A DNA stretch of 64,000 nucleotides from an uncultured Lachnospiraceae bacterium (GTDB taxonomy: Bacteria; Bacillota; Clostridia; Lachnospirales; Lachnospiraceae). A program made the position numbers and the translations under genes. Location of the stretch: contig CALWLN010000027.1 in NCBI GenBank assembly GCA_944381535.1, forward strand, positions 1 through 64,000, written 5' to 3'. The notes under the pieces were generated by a model. The model worked only from the letters and a program-made list of their open reading frames with translations. It did not search any database and was not told the origin of the DNA. Numbering within the stretch: the stretch's first letter is position 1; each line of letters opens with the position of its first letter. Below are positions 1-7,132 of the stretch, piece by piece.

Positions 1-88
1 CTTGAAGAGCACAAGGTAGATAGGGCAGAGGTGGAAGCGCAGTAATGCGTGGAGCTGACTGTCACTAATCGGTCGAGGGCTTGACCAA
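1..88 (+). rRNA. 23S rRNA, 3' end (partial)
   Basis: The first bases carry the conserved 3' terminus of bacterial 23S rRNA (GCAGTAATGCGTGGAGCTGA, then CTAATCGGTCGAGGGCTTGACC). Only the last ~88 nt are inside the window. The mature end is estimated from the family pattern. No 5S rRNA fits in the ~50 nt before the first tRNA, so the usual 23S-5S order is not seen here. Confidence 0.9.
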
Positions 89-139
89 AAAGGAATCGGT
101 TTTCTGTGTGAAATTTTGAAGGTATATCGCCTTTTAAAT

Positions 140-213
140 GGCCTAGTGGCTCAGTTGGTTAGAGCGCCGCCCTGTCACGGCGGAGGTCGAGGGTTCGAGT
201 CCCTTCTGGGTCG
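140..213 (+). tRNA. tRNA-Asp (GTC)
   Basis: A complete 74-nt cloverleaf. The acceptor stem is GGCCTAG/CTGGGTC with G-T pairs, the anticodon loop centre is CTGTCAC with anticodon GTC, and the T loop is TTCGAGT. CCA is not encoded. It is the first tRNA after the 23S gene and is probably co-transcribed with the rRNA operon. Confidence 0.95.
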
Positions 214-219
214 TTATAT

Positions 220-292
220 GGGATCTTAGCTCAGCTGGGAGAGCATCTGCCTTACAAGCAGAGGGTCATAGGTTCGAGCCCTATAGGTCCCA
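220..292 (+). tRNA. tRNA-Val (TAC)
   Basis: A 73-nt cloverleaf. The acceptor stem GGGATCT/AGGTCCC pairs fully (one G-T), the anticodon is TAC in CTTACAA, and the T loop is TTCGAGC. CCA is not encoded. It lies 6 nt after tRNA-Asp. Confidence 0.95.
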
Positions 293-374
293 TTATTTTT
301 TTGAATATATCGTGCTTATTGCACGGAGGGCAATAAGAGGCAGAGCAGCTGGTTATCAATCAGCGATAGTATCT

Positions 375-447
375 GCCGATGTGGCTCAATTGGCAGAGCA
401 GCTGATTTGTAATCAGCAGGTTATCGGTTCGAGTCCGATCATCGGCT
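375..447 (+). tRNA. tRNA-Thr (TGT)
   Basis: A 73-nt cloverleaf. The acceptor stem GCCGATG/CATCGGC is perfect, and the anticodon stem GCTGA/TCAGC encloses TTTGTAA with anticodon TGT. CCA is not encoded. Confidence 0.95.
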
Positions 448-451
448 TTCT

Positions 452-533
452 GGATGGATTCCCGAGTGGCCAAAGGGGGCAGACTGTAAATCTGTTGGCA
501 CCGCCTTCGAAGGTTCGAATCCTTCTCCATCCA
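452..533 (+). tRNA. tRNA-Tyr (GTA)
   Basis: An 82-nt class II tRNA with a long variable arm. The acceptor stem is GGATGGA/TCCATCC and the anticodon is GTA in CTGTAAA. It starts 4 nt after tRNA-Thr. Its 3' end is repeated about 60 nt downstream. Confidence 0.95.
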
Positions 534-573
534 CTTATACCAATAAGGTGTAATCCGAGGGAACGACCAAAAT

Positions 574-594
574 GGTTCAATCCTTCTCCATCCA
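574..594 (+). repeat. Repeated 3' end of tRNA-Tyr
   Basis: GGTTCAATCCTTCTCCATCC plus A repeats the T-arm and acceptor 3' half of the preceding tRNA-Tyr (512-533) with one base deleted. No matching 5' half is present, so it is not a working tRNA. Such copies can be att-site scars of integrated elements or remnants of tRNA duplication. No integrase gene is seen nearby, so the choice is open. Confidence 0.7.
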
Positions 595-635
595 TTTTAT
601 CTGTAAAAGCAGATAAAAACAATTTCATATTATAT

Positions 636-709
<74 letters not shown>

Positions 710-717
710 CTCTTTAT

Positions 718-790
<73 letters not shown>

Positions 791-813
791 CTTGCAATAG
801 TAGAATTGCATAG

Positions 814-886
814 GGGTGTGTAGCTCAGTTGGTAGAGCACTTGACTTTTAATCAAGTTGTCCCGGGTTCGAACCCCGGCACGCTCA
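814..886 (+). tRNA. tRNA-Lys (TTT)
   Basis: A 73-nt cloverleaf. The acceptor stem is GGGTGTG/CACGCTC, the anticodon is TTT in CTTTTAA, and the T loop is TTCGAAC. It is the last tRNA of the cluster and is followed at once by a terminator. Confidence 0.95.
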
Positions 887-896
887 GGGATGTTTG

Positions 897-925
897 CGTC
901 ATACAGAAATGTGTGGCGTTTTTTT
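897..925 (+). terminator. Rho-independent terminator of the rRNA-tRNA operon
   Basis: An 8-bp stem CGTCATAC/GTGTGGCG (with G-T pairs) has a 6-nt loop and is followed by seven T. It sits 10 nt after tRNA-Lys and is the natural end of the rRNA-tRNA transcript. Confidence 0.85.
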
Positions 926-1223
926 ATTTCACTAAACTGACCTTAAACAAAAGGAGGGCCAGCAGGAAAGGGGGGATTTTCCGGCTGGCATATGAAGAAA
1001 AGAAAAATGTATATGAAAAAGGAGTTGTCCTTTGTTTGATTATTATCATATCGAGTAATTGTGAATTAGGTATGATAAGAATTTGAAAAAATTGTGAAAG
1101 AATAATTGGTGCTTTGAATGTCGCCTCCCATTCCCGGCCATAACTATCGGGATAGGTGATGTCCTCGAATAGCCGTTGCCCATCCAGAATCTTATCCTTT
1201 AGTCAATAAACGGCAACAGGCAG
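926..1223. other. Intergenic stretch without a recognised gene
   Basis: This A/T-rich stretch lies between the tRNA terminator and the promoter of the HAD gene. A short reading frame there begins inside tRNA-Lys and resembles no protein. I see no RNA fold or repeat with support. Confidence 0.6.
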
Positions 1224-1252
1224 TTGAGTTGTCCACAAGTCTGTGATAAAAT
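1224..1252 (+). promoter_or_regulatory. Sigma-A type promoter of the HAD gene
   Basis: TTGAGT, a 17-bp spacer, then TAAAAT. Both elements match the consensus in 4-5 of 6 positions. The predicted start lies about 25 nt before the ATG at 1284. Confidence 0.65.
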
Positions 1253-1283
1253 AAATGAAAAATTCACAAGGGGGAAGACAGGT

Positions 1284-1985
1284 ATGTGTAAGAAGGCGCT
1301 TTTTTGGGATTTTGACGGGACATTGATTCATCCCAACGAATCCTTTCTGTGTGCGTTGAAAATAGCGTTAGAGCATGTTCAATATGCGGTGGAGATTGAT
1401 GTGATCAGAAAATTTTTGCATACTGCATGTACCTGGTATAAGCCGGAGATATCCTATGAGGGGGCAACCGGGGCAAAATGGTGGGAGACGCTGTTTCGTA
1501 ATTTCGAGGGGTTTTATAAACAGAATCATGTGGCAGAAGCAGATTGGCAAACTGTGAATATGATTTTTAAGGACTCTATTTTGGACCACAGAAATTATAC
1601 CTTGTATGACGGAGCAAAGGACATTTTGCAGAAATGCCAGGAAATGGGATACCGAAATTATATTTTATCCAACAATTTCCCGGAGCTGCCTCGGGTAATA
1701 GATAAATTGGGCCTGTCAGATTGTTTCGCCGGATATATCGTGTCTTCAAATGTGGGATTTGAAAAACCGAGAATAGAGATTTTTCAGTACGCCTTAAAAA
1801 CTGCCCGATATCCAGACATGGCTTATATGATTGGAGACAATCCGGTTGCGGATATAGAAGGAGGCAGGAGCGCGGGTATGAAATCCATATTGGTTCACAA
1901 GAACTTCCACAATGAAAAGGTGAAAGACAGCGTTGCCTGTGATGATTTGTCAGACGTAGTAAAGGTTTTGGAACACGAGTCCTGA
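1284..1985 (+). CDS. HAD-superfamily phosphatase
   Basis: A 233-residue HAD hydrolase, expected to dephosphorylate a small metabolite in the cytoplasm; the substrate cannot be read from sequence. All four HAD motifs are visible: DFDGT (D9 nucleophile, D11 acid/base), motif II at S129 in YILSNN, motif III at K161 in FEKP, and motif IV GDNPVAD with D185 and D190. The helical cap lies between residues 15 and 105. The ATG at 1284 was chosen over an upstream in-frame ATG at 1224 because GGGGGAAG precedes it at the right distance and the longer start would overlap the promoter. It is a single gene, and the A/T-rich region around it suggests accessory DNA. Confidence 0.9.
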   Translation: MCKKALFWDFDGTLIHPNESFLCALKIALEHVQYAVEIDVIRKFLHTACTWYKPEISYEGATGAKWWETLFRNFEGFYKQNHVAEADWQTVNMIFKDSILDHRNYTLYDGAKDILQKCQEMGYRNYILSNNFPELPRVIDKLGLSDCFAGYIVSSNVGFEKPRIEIFQYALKTARYPDMAYMIGDNPVADIEGGRSAGMKSILVHKNFHNEKVKDSVACDDLSDVVKVLEHES

Positions 1986-2025
1986 AATACAGGGAAAATG
2001 TGGAAGGGAGAGAAGGAATCAAATA

Positions 2026-2598
2026 ATGGCTAGTAACCGTAAGCAGGAGTTTTCGGGTGTTCGTTGGGTAGATATTAATAGTCTGGGAATCAGTCAACTT
2101 TATTTAAACAGAAAAAAACTTATGGAAATAGAAAAATGGTTTAGCCCCAATGACATGCAAAAATTTCAACCATTGCCGGTCCATGATTTTGATAATGGCC
2201 GGCTGACTCTGACAGACGGGCATAGTAGAGCTTTTGTTGTATATAAAGCAGGTTTGACCACGATTCCGGTAAGGTATGATTTTGATGATATTGTGACGTC
2301 AGAAACCGGACAGATTCTTTACAAAAATGATATCGTGTGGTGTGAACGATTCCATTTATATTCAATACGGGATTTAAAAAGTAGGATTATTACAGATGAT
2401 CAATACCAAACACTTTGGATAAAAAGGTGCGAAGCGGCTTATCATTTATTAACTCGTACAACCATAGAGGAAAGAGCAAGGCTTGCAGAACAGCAAAAAG
2501 GTTTATTTTTGTATGGAGCGAATGAAGATTTAAGTATTCTGTATTTCGAAAATGGAGAGACAGGAGCGCTATATGAGATGGAAAGAGAATGGTTTTAA
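2026..2598 (+). CDS. ParB-like N-terminal domain protein
   Basis: A 190-residue protein. Residues ~14-85 show the ParB/sulfiredoxin-like pattern: a VDINSL strand, a PLPVHDF strand, then DNGRLTLTDGHSRA, where a DGHSR-type box stands where ParB-like domains carry their nucleotide-binding GxxR/GERR box. The C-terminal half is not recognised. Proteins of this type are common as orphans in Clostridia; a role in plasmid partition is unlikely because no ParA or parS is seen. RBS GGAAGGGAGAGAAGGA precedes the ATG. It starts 40 nt after the HAD gene and could share its transcript. The gene call is firm, the family call moderate. Confidence 0.75.
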   Translation: MASNRKQEFSGVRWVDINSLGISQLYLNRKKLMEIEKWFSPNDMQKFQPLPVHDFDNGRLTLTDGHSRAFVVYKAGLTTIPVRYDFDDIVTSETGQILYKNDIVWCERFHLYSIRDLKSRIITDDQYQTLWIKRCEAAYHLLTRTTIEERARLAEQQKGLFLYGANEDLSILYFENGETGALYEMEREWF

Positions 2599-2655
2599 GA
2601 ATGAAATATTGTCGGTGATGAATCACATAGGAATCTCCGCAAATGATTATATGGC

Positions 2656-2934
2656 GTGGTAGACTTTGGGGATTTTGTGGTCGGAGACCCGGATAACGAT
2701 TTCCTCTGTATTCTGGATTGTAGTGAAGATGATTTTGGAAAAGAGTTTGGCAGAAAGGTTCTGAAACATTATGGGCATGCGCAGCCGGGAGCCGCGGAAA
2801 GAAAAGCGGAGCTTAACGACGCGTACTGGCCTTTACAGCAGATTGTGCTGGGCAGTCATCGCAGGGACACCGGGCTCATGCAGCGGGGCTATCACCAGCT
2901 TTTATCGGTTGACCCCAATGCTTTCTTGTTTTGA
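2656..2934 (+). pseudogene. Aminoglycoside/choline phosphotransferase C-terminal remnant
   Basis: The frame encodes VVDFGDFVVGDPDNDF, the metal-binding DFG-type motif and following helix of the APH kinase family, then ~75 residues typical of the C-terminal lobe. The whole N-terminal lobe with the ATP loop, and the catalytic HGD(L)xxxN segment, are missing. In frame, a TGA stop lies three codons upstream of the VVDFGD block. An intact family member has 250-300 residues, so this 92-residue piece cannot be an active kinase. The gene was probably cut by a deletion or recombination event next to the ParB-like gene. Confidence 0.75.
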
Positions 2935-3067
2935 AAGAAAGTAAGAGGTTATTATCAAAGTGCGCAATCCGGATGGGTCAATATTGATTTAAAATGAAAG
3001 CGCCATCACAGATTTTCTGTCCCCCTCATATACTGAAACTGAAGATATTTTATCGAAGGTGAACTGT

Positions 3068-3511
3068 GTGAATAGAAACAGCTATGGTTGTCATACTCCT
3101 GACATAGGGGATTATGGAGCAGAACCGCTTGTAGTGGACATCGACTGTTTTACCAAACAGAATCCCTATTATAGAACGGCATTATGGACAGGTAACCATC
3201 TCCAGGTAACGCTGATGAGCATACCGGTCCACGGAGATATTGGACTTGAGCTACATGCTGATGTGGACCAATTTATACGTATTGAAAACGGATGCGCTCT
3301 TGTTATGATGGGAAAAAACAAAACAGTTCTGAACCATCAGCAGAGAGTAAACAGCAATTACGCAGTGATCATTCCGGCAGGAACATGGCACAATATTATC
3401 AATATAGGGAACACACCGTTAAAGCTGTATTCCATTTATGCCCCGCCGCAACATCCGTTTGGTACGGTGCATGAAACGAAAAAGGCGGCGGAAGCTGCCG
3501 AAAAATATTGA
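3068..3511 (+). CDS. Cupin-domain protein (mannose-6-phosphate isomerase-like)
   Basis: About 147 residues forming a single cupin barrel. Motif 1 is visible around LHADVDQFIRIENG (His, Asp and Gln in place of the usual HxH and E) and motif 2 around PAGTWHNIINIG, with the conserved P, G, H and N. The C-terminal tail KKAAEAAEKY is a short helix. Such small cupins bind a metal and are often annotated as phosphomannose-isomerase type II-like, but the substrate is unknown. The GTG at 3068 has GAAGGTGA at correct spacing; an in-frame GTG at 3059 is the alternative. It stands alone between the phosphotransferase remnant and the repeat-bearing promoter region. Confidence 0.8.
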   Translation: MNRNSYGCHTPDIGDYGAEPLVVDIDCFTKQNPYYRTALWTGNHLQVTLMSIPVHGDIGLELHADVDQFIRIENGCALVMMGKNKTVLNHQQRVNSNYAVIIPAGTWHNIINIGNTPLKLYSIYAPPQHPFGTVHETKKAAEAAEKY

Positions 3512-3580
3512 TTACGGAGCAGATAACCGGTTTATCACTGTGCGTCATCTATATGATAAGATTTGAATAAAAATCTGGAA

Positions 3581-3609
3581 TTGCAATATTATTACAGGAA
3601 GTTTATAAT
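3581..3609 (+). promoter_or_regulatory. Promoter of the esterase-HAD operon
   Basis: TTGCAA, a 17-bp spacer, and a perfect TATAAT. The -10 lies inside the first unit of a 40-bp tandem repeat, and a second TATAAT occurs in the next unit (3644-3649) without a good -35. Confidence 0.7.
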
Positions 3610-3682
3610 AGAATCATGATTATAGGGTTCGCGAAGCGGTTCCTATAATAGAATCATGATTATAGGGTTCGCGAAGCGGGCC
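3603..3682 (+). repeat. Two 40-bp tandem repeats with palindromes
   Basis: The units 3603-3639 and 3643-3679 are nearly identical over 37 bp with a 40-bp period. Each contains TATAAT, the palindrome AATCATGATT with flanks able to form CCTATAAT/ATTATAGG, and TTCGCGAA. They fill the space between the promoter and the RBS of the next gene, so they are in its 5' leader and could be operator sites or a duplicated promoter. Confidence 0.85.
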
Positions 3683-3723
3683 CTATACTAAGGAAAATGT
3701 ATGATTCCAGGAGGAAACAAACG

Positions 3724-4680
3724 ATGAAACAGTTAAAAGCAAAATTGTGGGAGCCGGGAGAGTATCATTATAAGGGCGCTTATGGGTTTGAACCGATGAT
3801 ATACGGCTATCTTCACGAAGACGACAAAGAACGGCCATGTATGATCGTGGTGCCGGGAGGCGGATACAGTTCGGTTTCCCCGTCTGAAAGTGAAGTGGTG
3901 GCCATGGATTTCTTTGAAAAAGGATACCAGGCCTTTGTGTGTGTTTATACCGTGAATCCCTTAGGTCGTATGCCGTTGAAGCTGCAGGCGTTGCGGGATT
4001 TATCCCGGGCGGTCCGCTGGGTGCGCGGCAAAGCCGGTGAGTTTCGTGTAAATCCAAATCAGGTGGCAATCTGCGGCTTCTCTGCGGGAGGTCATCTCTG
4101 CGGCTCTCTGTGTGTGCATTTTTCAGATGTTTCAGAGGAAAATGCCGCTTACGCGGGCTTTTCTAACCGTCCGGACGCAGCCGTGCTGGCGTATCCGGTG
4201 ATTACCTCCGGGGAAAAAGCGCACCGCGGGTCGTTTGATAACCTTCTGGGGAAGGATGCAACGGAAGAAGAGTTGCGGTATATGTCTTTGGAGCTTCAGG
4301 TGACGGAGCAGACAACACCTTGTTTCCTCTGGCATACGGAGACCGACGACGCAGTGCCGGTGGAAAATTCCTATCTGATGGCAGAGGCTTGCCGGGAGAA
4401 GGGAGTACCCTATGCGCTTCATGTTTTTTCGGAGGGATGTCATGGGCTGTCCCTTGCTACGGAGGCGTGGGCAAACAGTGACTACAGCGAACCGTATTGT
4501 TCAGAGCAGAGCCGGATATTGCTGGAGAAAATTGATAAGGGTGAGATTTCCGTTACCCAGGAAGAGCGGATGATGGCGGAAGGAAGTTATAATTGCGGCC
4601 AGGGCCCGAAGACAGCTGCGGCCGAGGTGGCTGTGTGGCCGGTGATTGCGGATGCATGGCTGAAGAAGGTAATGGGGTAA
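3724..4680 (+). CDS. Alpha/beta-hydrolase, carbohydrate-esterase type
   Basis: A 318-residue cytoplasmic alpha/beta-hydrolase of the acetyl-esterase/xylan-esterase-like group. An oxyanion-type GGGY is at 45-48, the nucleophile elbow GFSAGG carries S120, the acid is D209 in DDAVPVENS, and the base is H240 in EGCHGL. No signal peptide is visible, so it would act on imported, acylated oligosaccharides (family inference). The ATG at 3724 follows AGGAGG at ideal spacing, whereas the upstream in-frame ATG has no RBS. The next gene, a HAD phosphatase, starts 4 nt after the stop, so the two form an operon. Confidence 0.9.
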   Translation: MKQLKAKLWEPGEYHYKGAYGFEPMIYGYLHEDDKERPCMIVVPGGGYSSVSPSESEVVAMDFFEKGYQAFVCVYTVNPLGRMPLKLQALRDLSRAVRWVRGKAGEFRVNPNQVAICGFSAGGHLCGSLCVHFSDVSEENAAYAGFSNRPDAAVLAYPVITSGEKAHRGSFDNLLGKDATEEELRYMSLELQVTEQTTPCFLWHTETDDAVPVENSYLMAEACREKGVPYALHVFSEGCHGLSLATEAWANSDYSEPYCSEQSRILLEKIDKGEISVTQEERMMAEGSYNCGQGPKTAAAEVAVWPVIADAWLKKVMG

Positions 4681-4683
4681 ATT

Positions 4684-5412
4684 ATGATGAAAGTGCTCTT
4701 ATGGGATATTGACGGAACCTTACTGAATTTTGAAAAAGCGGAGAAGCAGGCCATTTTGACCTGCTTTTCGCTGTTTGGCCTGGGGGAGTGTACAGATGAA
4801 ATGATTGCCCGGTATTCCGTCATCAATCAAAGTTACTGGAAAAGGCTGGAACGGGGAGAAATTACCAAACAGGAGGTGCTCCTGGGACGGTTTCGGGAAT
4901 TTTTTGCCTCAGAGGGAATTTCCACGGACCGGGTGGAGGAGTTCAATGGGGAATACCAGGTGCGTCTGGGAGACACGGTATGTTTCAATGACGACGGGTA
5001 TGAACTGGTACGGGAGTTAAAGGCAAAAGTGAAGCAGTATGCGGTCACCAACGGGACCTACGTTGCCCAGGAGCGGAAGCTGAAAAAGTCAGGGCTTGAC
5101 CGGCTTCTGGACGGCGCCTTTATTTCGGATCAAATCGGCGTTGAGAAGCCTAATATAGGATTTTTCGATTCTGTGTTTGCTGAGATTGGGCCCTATGAAA
5201 AGGACGAAGTGATGATTGTAGGGGACTCTCTGACCAGCGATATGCAGGGCGGGAACAACGCCGGGATTGTGTGCTGCTGGTACAACCGGGAGGGGCATAA
5301 GAGGGAGAGCACCCTTAGGATTGACTACGAAATCACGGATTTGCAGCAGATAAAGGATATTCTGGGGGCGAATGTTGAGCGGCAAGGATTTGTTCCGCAG
5401 GGACAGCGCTGA
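4684..5412 (+). CDS. HAD phosphatase, YjjG-like
   Basis: A 242-residue HAD hydrolase closest in pattern to YjjG/YfnB-type nucleotidases and phosphatases. Motif I DIDGT has D8 and D10, motif II is in AVTNGT, motif III is the Lys of VEKPNIGFF, and motif IV is GDSLTSDMQGG. The large helical cap lies at ~18-85. YjjG relatives hydrolyse noncanonical pyrimidine monophosphates; here the substrate is inferred only from similarity. It is translated with the preceding esterase (4-nt gap). Two ATGs stand side by side; the first is used. Confidence 0.88.
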   Translation: MMKVLLWDIDGTLLNFEKAEKQAILTCFSLFGLGECTDEMIARYSVINQSYWKRLERGEITKQEVLLGRFREFFASEGISTDRVEEFNGEYQVRLGDTVCFNDDGYELVRELKAKVKQYAVTNGTYVAQERKLKKSGLDRLLDGAFISDQIGVEKPNIGFFDSVFAEIGPYEKDEVMIVGDSLTSDMQGGNNAGIVCCWYNREGHKRESTLRIDYEITDLQQIKDILGANVERQGFVPQGQR

Positions 5413-5487
5413 CAGAAGCAGTGTAACATCCGGACACAGGACGATGTCCGGGGTGCTGACATTGTCAAAATCAATAAAATGAAAGAG

Positions 5488-5532
5488 GAACCATGGTGCG
5501 TTTTCCTGTAAAATATCGCTGTGGTTCTTTTT
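5488..5532 (+). terminator. Possible terminator after the HAD gene
   Basis: GAACCA and TGGTTC pair across a ~28-nt loop that holds a further GCG/CGC, followed by TTTTTAT. The loop is long, so support is weak. Confidence 0.35.
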
Positions 5533-5669
5533 ATAATTCTGCTTTTGCGAAAAATTCGGATATTTCACGAAAAGCAATGTTTTTTAGGGGGAAATGTAGA
5601 GTGGGATTTATGAAATATCACGGAAAAAAGCGAAAAAAATAGAAAGTGTTTTTTGTGAAAAATCATCTC

Positions 5670-5698
5670 TTGTTTCGGAATACTTTTTGTGTTATAGT
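5670..5698 (+). promoter_or_regulatory. Promoter of the Rpn-family gene
   Basis: TTGTTT, a 17-bp spacer, and TATAGT. The transcript would have a ~85-nt leader before the ATG at 5789. Confidence 0.6.
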
Positions 5699-5788
5699 CA
5701 GTTCGTCAGAAATGGTCTAAGCTTCCGGTGTGCTCACACCACGTATTCCAATGGAAGAAATTACATTTTTAGTAGGAGGAGATTGCTT

Positions 5789-6811
5789 ATGGAGCAAACG
5801 AAAACATCATTGTATGCAAAATCAGAGAAGGAGGTAGTACAGGCTTTGAAGAAACAGCCAGCTCTGTTTCACCGTTACCAGTCCATGGAGGAAAAGTGGA
5901 GACAGAGATTTCTGGATTATTGTACCCGGAAGAAAACCCTGCCAATCACTTACGACCCGTTTTTCAAGCGGCTGTTTCACCCGGAGATTTATCCGGGAAG
6001 GCTTTCGAGGTTCCTAAGCAGCTTGCTGGGGCGGAAAGTAACGGTGAAGCATATTCTGCCAAGCGAGGAAACCCTGCTGGACGGAGGTGCGCTGCTGATT
6101 ATGGATATCCTGGTGGAACTGGAGGACGGTTCCCTGGCTAATGTGGAAATCCAGAAGGTGCCTTATCTGTTTCCGGGGGAACGGATGAGCTGTTATTCTT
6201 CGGATCTGGTGCTGCGTCAGTACAGCCGGGTGAAGGGGGAGAAGGGGAAAGCGTTTACATACAGCGATATGAAAAAGGTGTATACGATTGTTCTGTTTGA
6301 GACCAGTACAGAAGCATTCCACCGGCAGGGACTAGGATATATTCATATGGGGAAGACAGTGTTCGATACCGGCTTAGAGCTGGAGCTTCTGCAGGAATAT
6401 TGCCTCATTGCCCTTGACGTATTCCGGAAAATCCCTTATCCTAAAGATAGAAGTGAGCGGACGGGGTGGCTGTCCCTGCTGGCTGTGGAGGATGTGTCGG
6501 CGGCAGAGATTTTGGCAGAGGACTACCCGTGGCTTGAGGAGATATACCGTGATATGGCAGAATATATGAGTAAGCCAGAGGAGGTGCTGAATATGTTTTC
6601 GGAGGCGTTGAAAATCCTGGATCAAAATACCGTGCAATATATGATTGAGCAGCAGCAGAAGGAGTTGGAGATGAAGAACAGGAAGCTGGAGGAGCAGGAG
6701 CAAATGCTTAAGGAACAAGATGCTGAGGTGAGGCGCCAGAATGAGGAGAATCAGAAGCTAAAAGAGGAAATCGCAAGACTGCAGAAACAGCTGGCAGAAC
6801 GCGCTGAATGA
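5789..6811 (+). CDS. Rpn-family PD-(D/E)XK nuclease (putative transposase family)
   Basis: A 340-residue protein of the Rpn recombination-promoting nuclease/putative transposase family, which is very common in Lachnospiraceae. Residues ~50-200 hold the nuclease core with D106 (LLIMDILVEL) and the E120-x-Q122-K123 motif of LANVEIQK. The end (residues ~285-340) is a Q/E/K-rich coiled coil typical of the family. Family members cleave DNA and have been linked to recombination and phage defence; no transposon ends are visible here. The start at 5789 has AGTAGGAGGAG in front; longer in-frame starts overlap the promoter. It is followed by a terminator. Confidence 0.88.
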   Translation: MEQTKTSLYAKSEKEVVQALKKQPALFHRYQSMEEKWRQRFLDYCTRKKTLPITYDPFFKRLFHPEIYPGRLSRFLSSLLGRKVTVKHILPSEETLLDGGALLIMDILVELEDGSLANVEIQKVPYLFPGERMSCYSSDLVLRQYSRVKGEKGKAFTYSDMKKVYTIVLFETSTEAFHRQGLGYIHMGKTVFDTGLELELLQEYCLIALDVFRKIPYPKDRSERTGWLSLLAVEDVSAAEILAEDYPWLEEIYRDMAEYMSKPEEVLNMFSEALKILDQNTVQYMIEQQQKELEMKNRKLEEQEQMLKEQDAEVRRQNEENQKLKEEIARLQKQLAERAE

Positions 6812-6827
6812 AAAAGCGGAGAAAGTT

Positions 6828-7001
6828 ATGAAAATTGTACTTTGTGAGGACGAGGAAACGTCCAGAATAAAGATGGAGCAGGTCAAAGATACAATTTGCG
6901 CAAAAAGCAGCCCCAGGGCTGCTTTTTTGGTAAAATGGTTTCAGCGATACGCGCATTGCCTTCACAAGTTCTGGTGCCATGGCTCTTTTGAATGTGATTG
7001 A
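6828..7001 (+). pseudogene. Response-regulator receiver N-terminal remnant
   Basis: A 57-codon frame opening with MKIVLCEDEE, the first strand and acidic cluster of CheY-like receivers (LytTR/AgrA type), with an RBS (GCGGAGAAAG). Similarity stops after ~23 residues; the rest reads through a transcription terminator and ends. The phospho-acceptor Asp and output domain are absent, so it is a broken gene. It starts 17 nt after the Rpn gene. Confidence 0.55.
6902..6928 (+). terminator. Rho-independent terminator
   Basis: AAAAAGCAGCCC, loop CA, GGGCTGC and TTTTTT. The 7-bp G/C-rich stem is flanked by A and T tracts, so it may work in both directions. It ends the Rpn transcript. Confidence 0.9.
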
Positions 7002-7030
7002 GTGTCCTAGAGAAACTTTATGTAAAAAAA

Positions 7031-7084
7031 CAAACTTTTTGTAATATTTTTTCGGTTGAAAGACGCGCGGGGAACTCTTATCAT
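7031..7084 (+). promoter_or_regulatory. AraC-type box and promoter, copy 1
   Basis: The box CAAACTTTTTGTA starts at 7031, and a T-rich stretch ending in CGG runs into TTGAAA (7056-7061). TATCAT (7079-7084) follows after 17 bp. The distance from CAAAC to TTGAAA is 25 bp, as at four other promoters here. It should drive the 7133-18235 operon. Confidence 0.85.
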
Positions 7085-7132
7085 AAAAATACATGATGTG
7101 ATGCAACAGGCAATAGAAATGGGGAAATGAGG

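Noticed and set aside
829..1086. 85-codon frame after the tRNAs
   Set aside because: It starts inside tRNA-Lys, crosses the terminator and has no convincing RBS.
3603..3682. CRISPR array
   Set aside because: Only two units with no spacer of typical length between them and no cas genes nearby.
5789..6811. Insertion sequence around the Rpn-family gene
   Set aside because: No inverted terminal repeats or target duplications are visible; the family is usually stand-alone.
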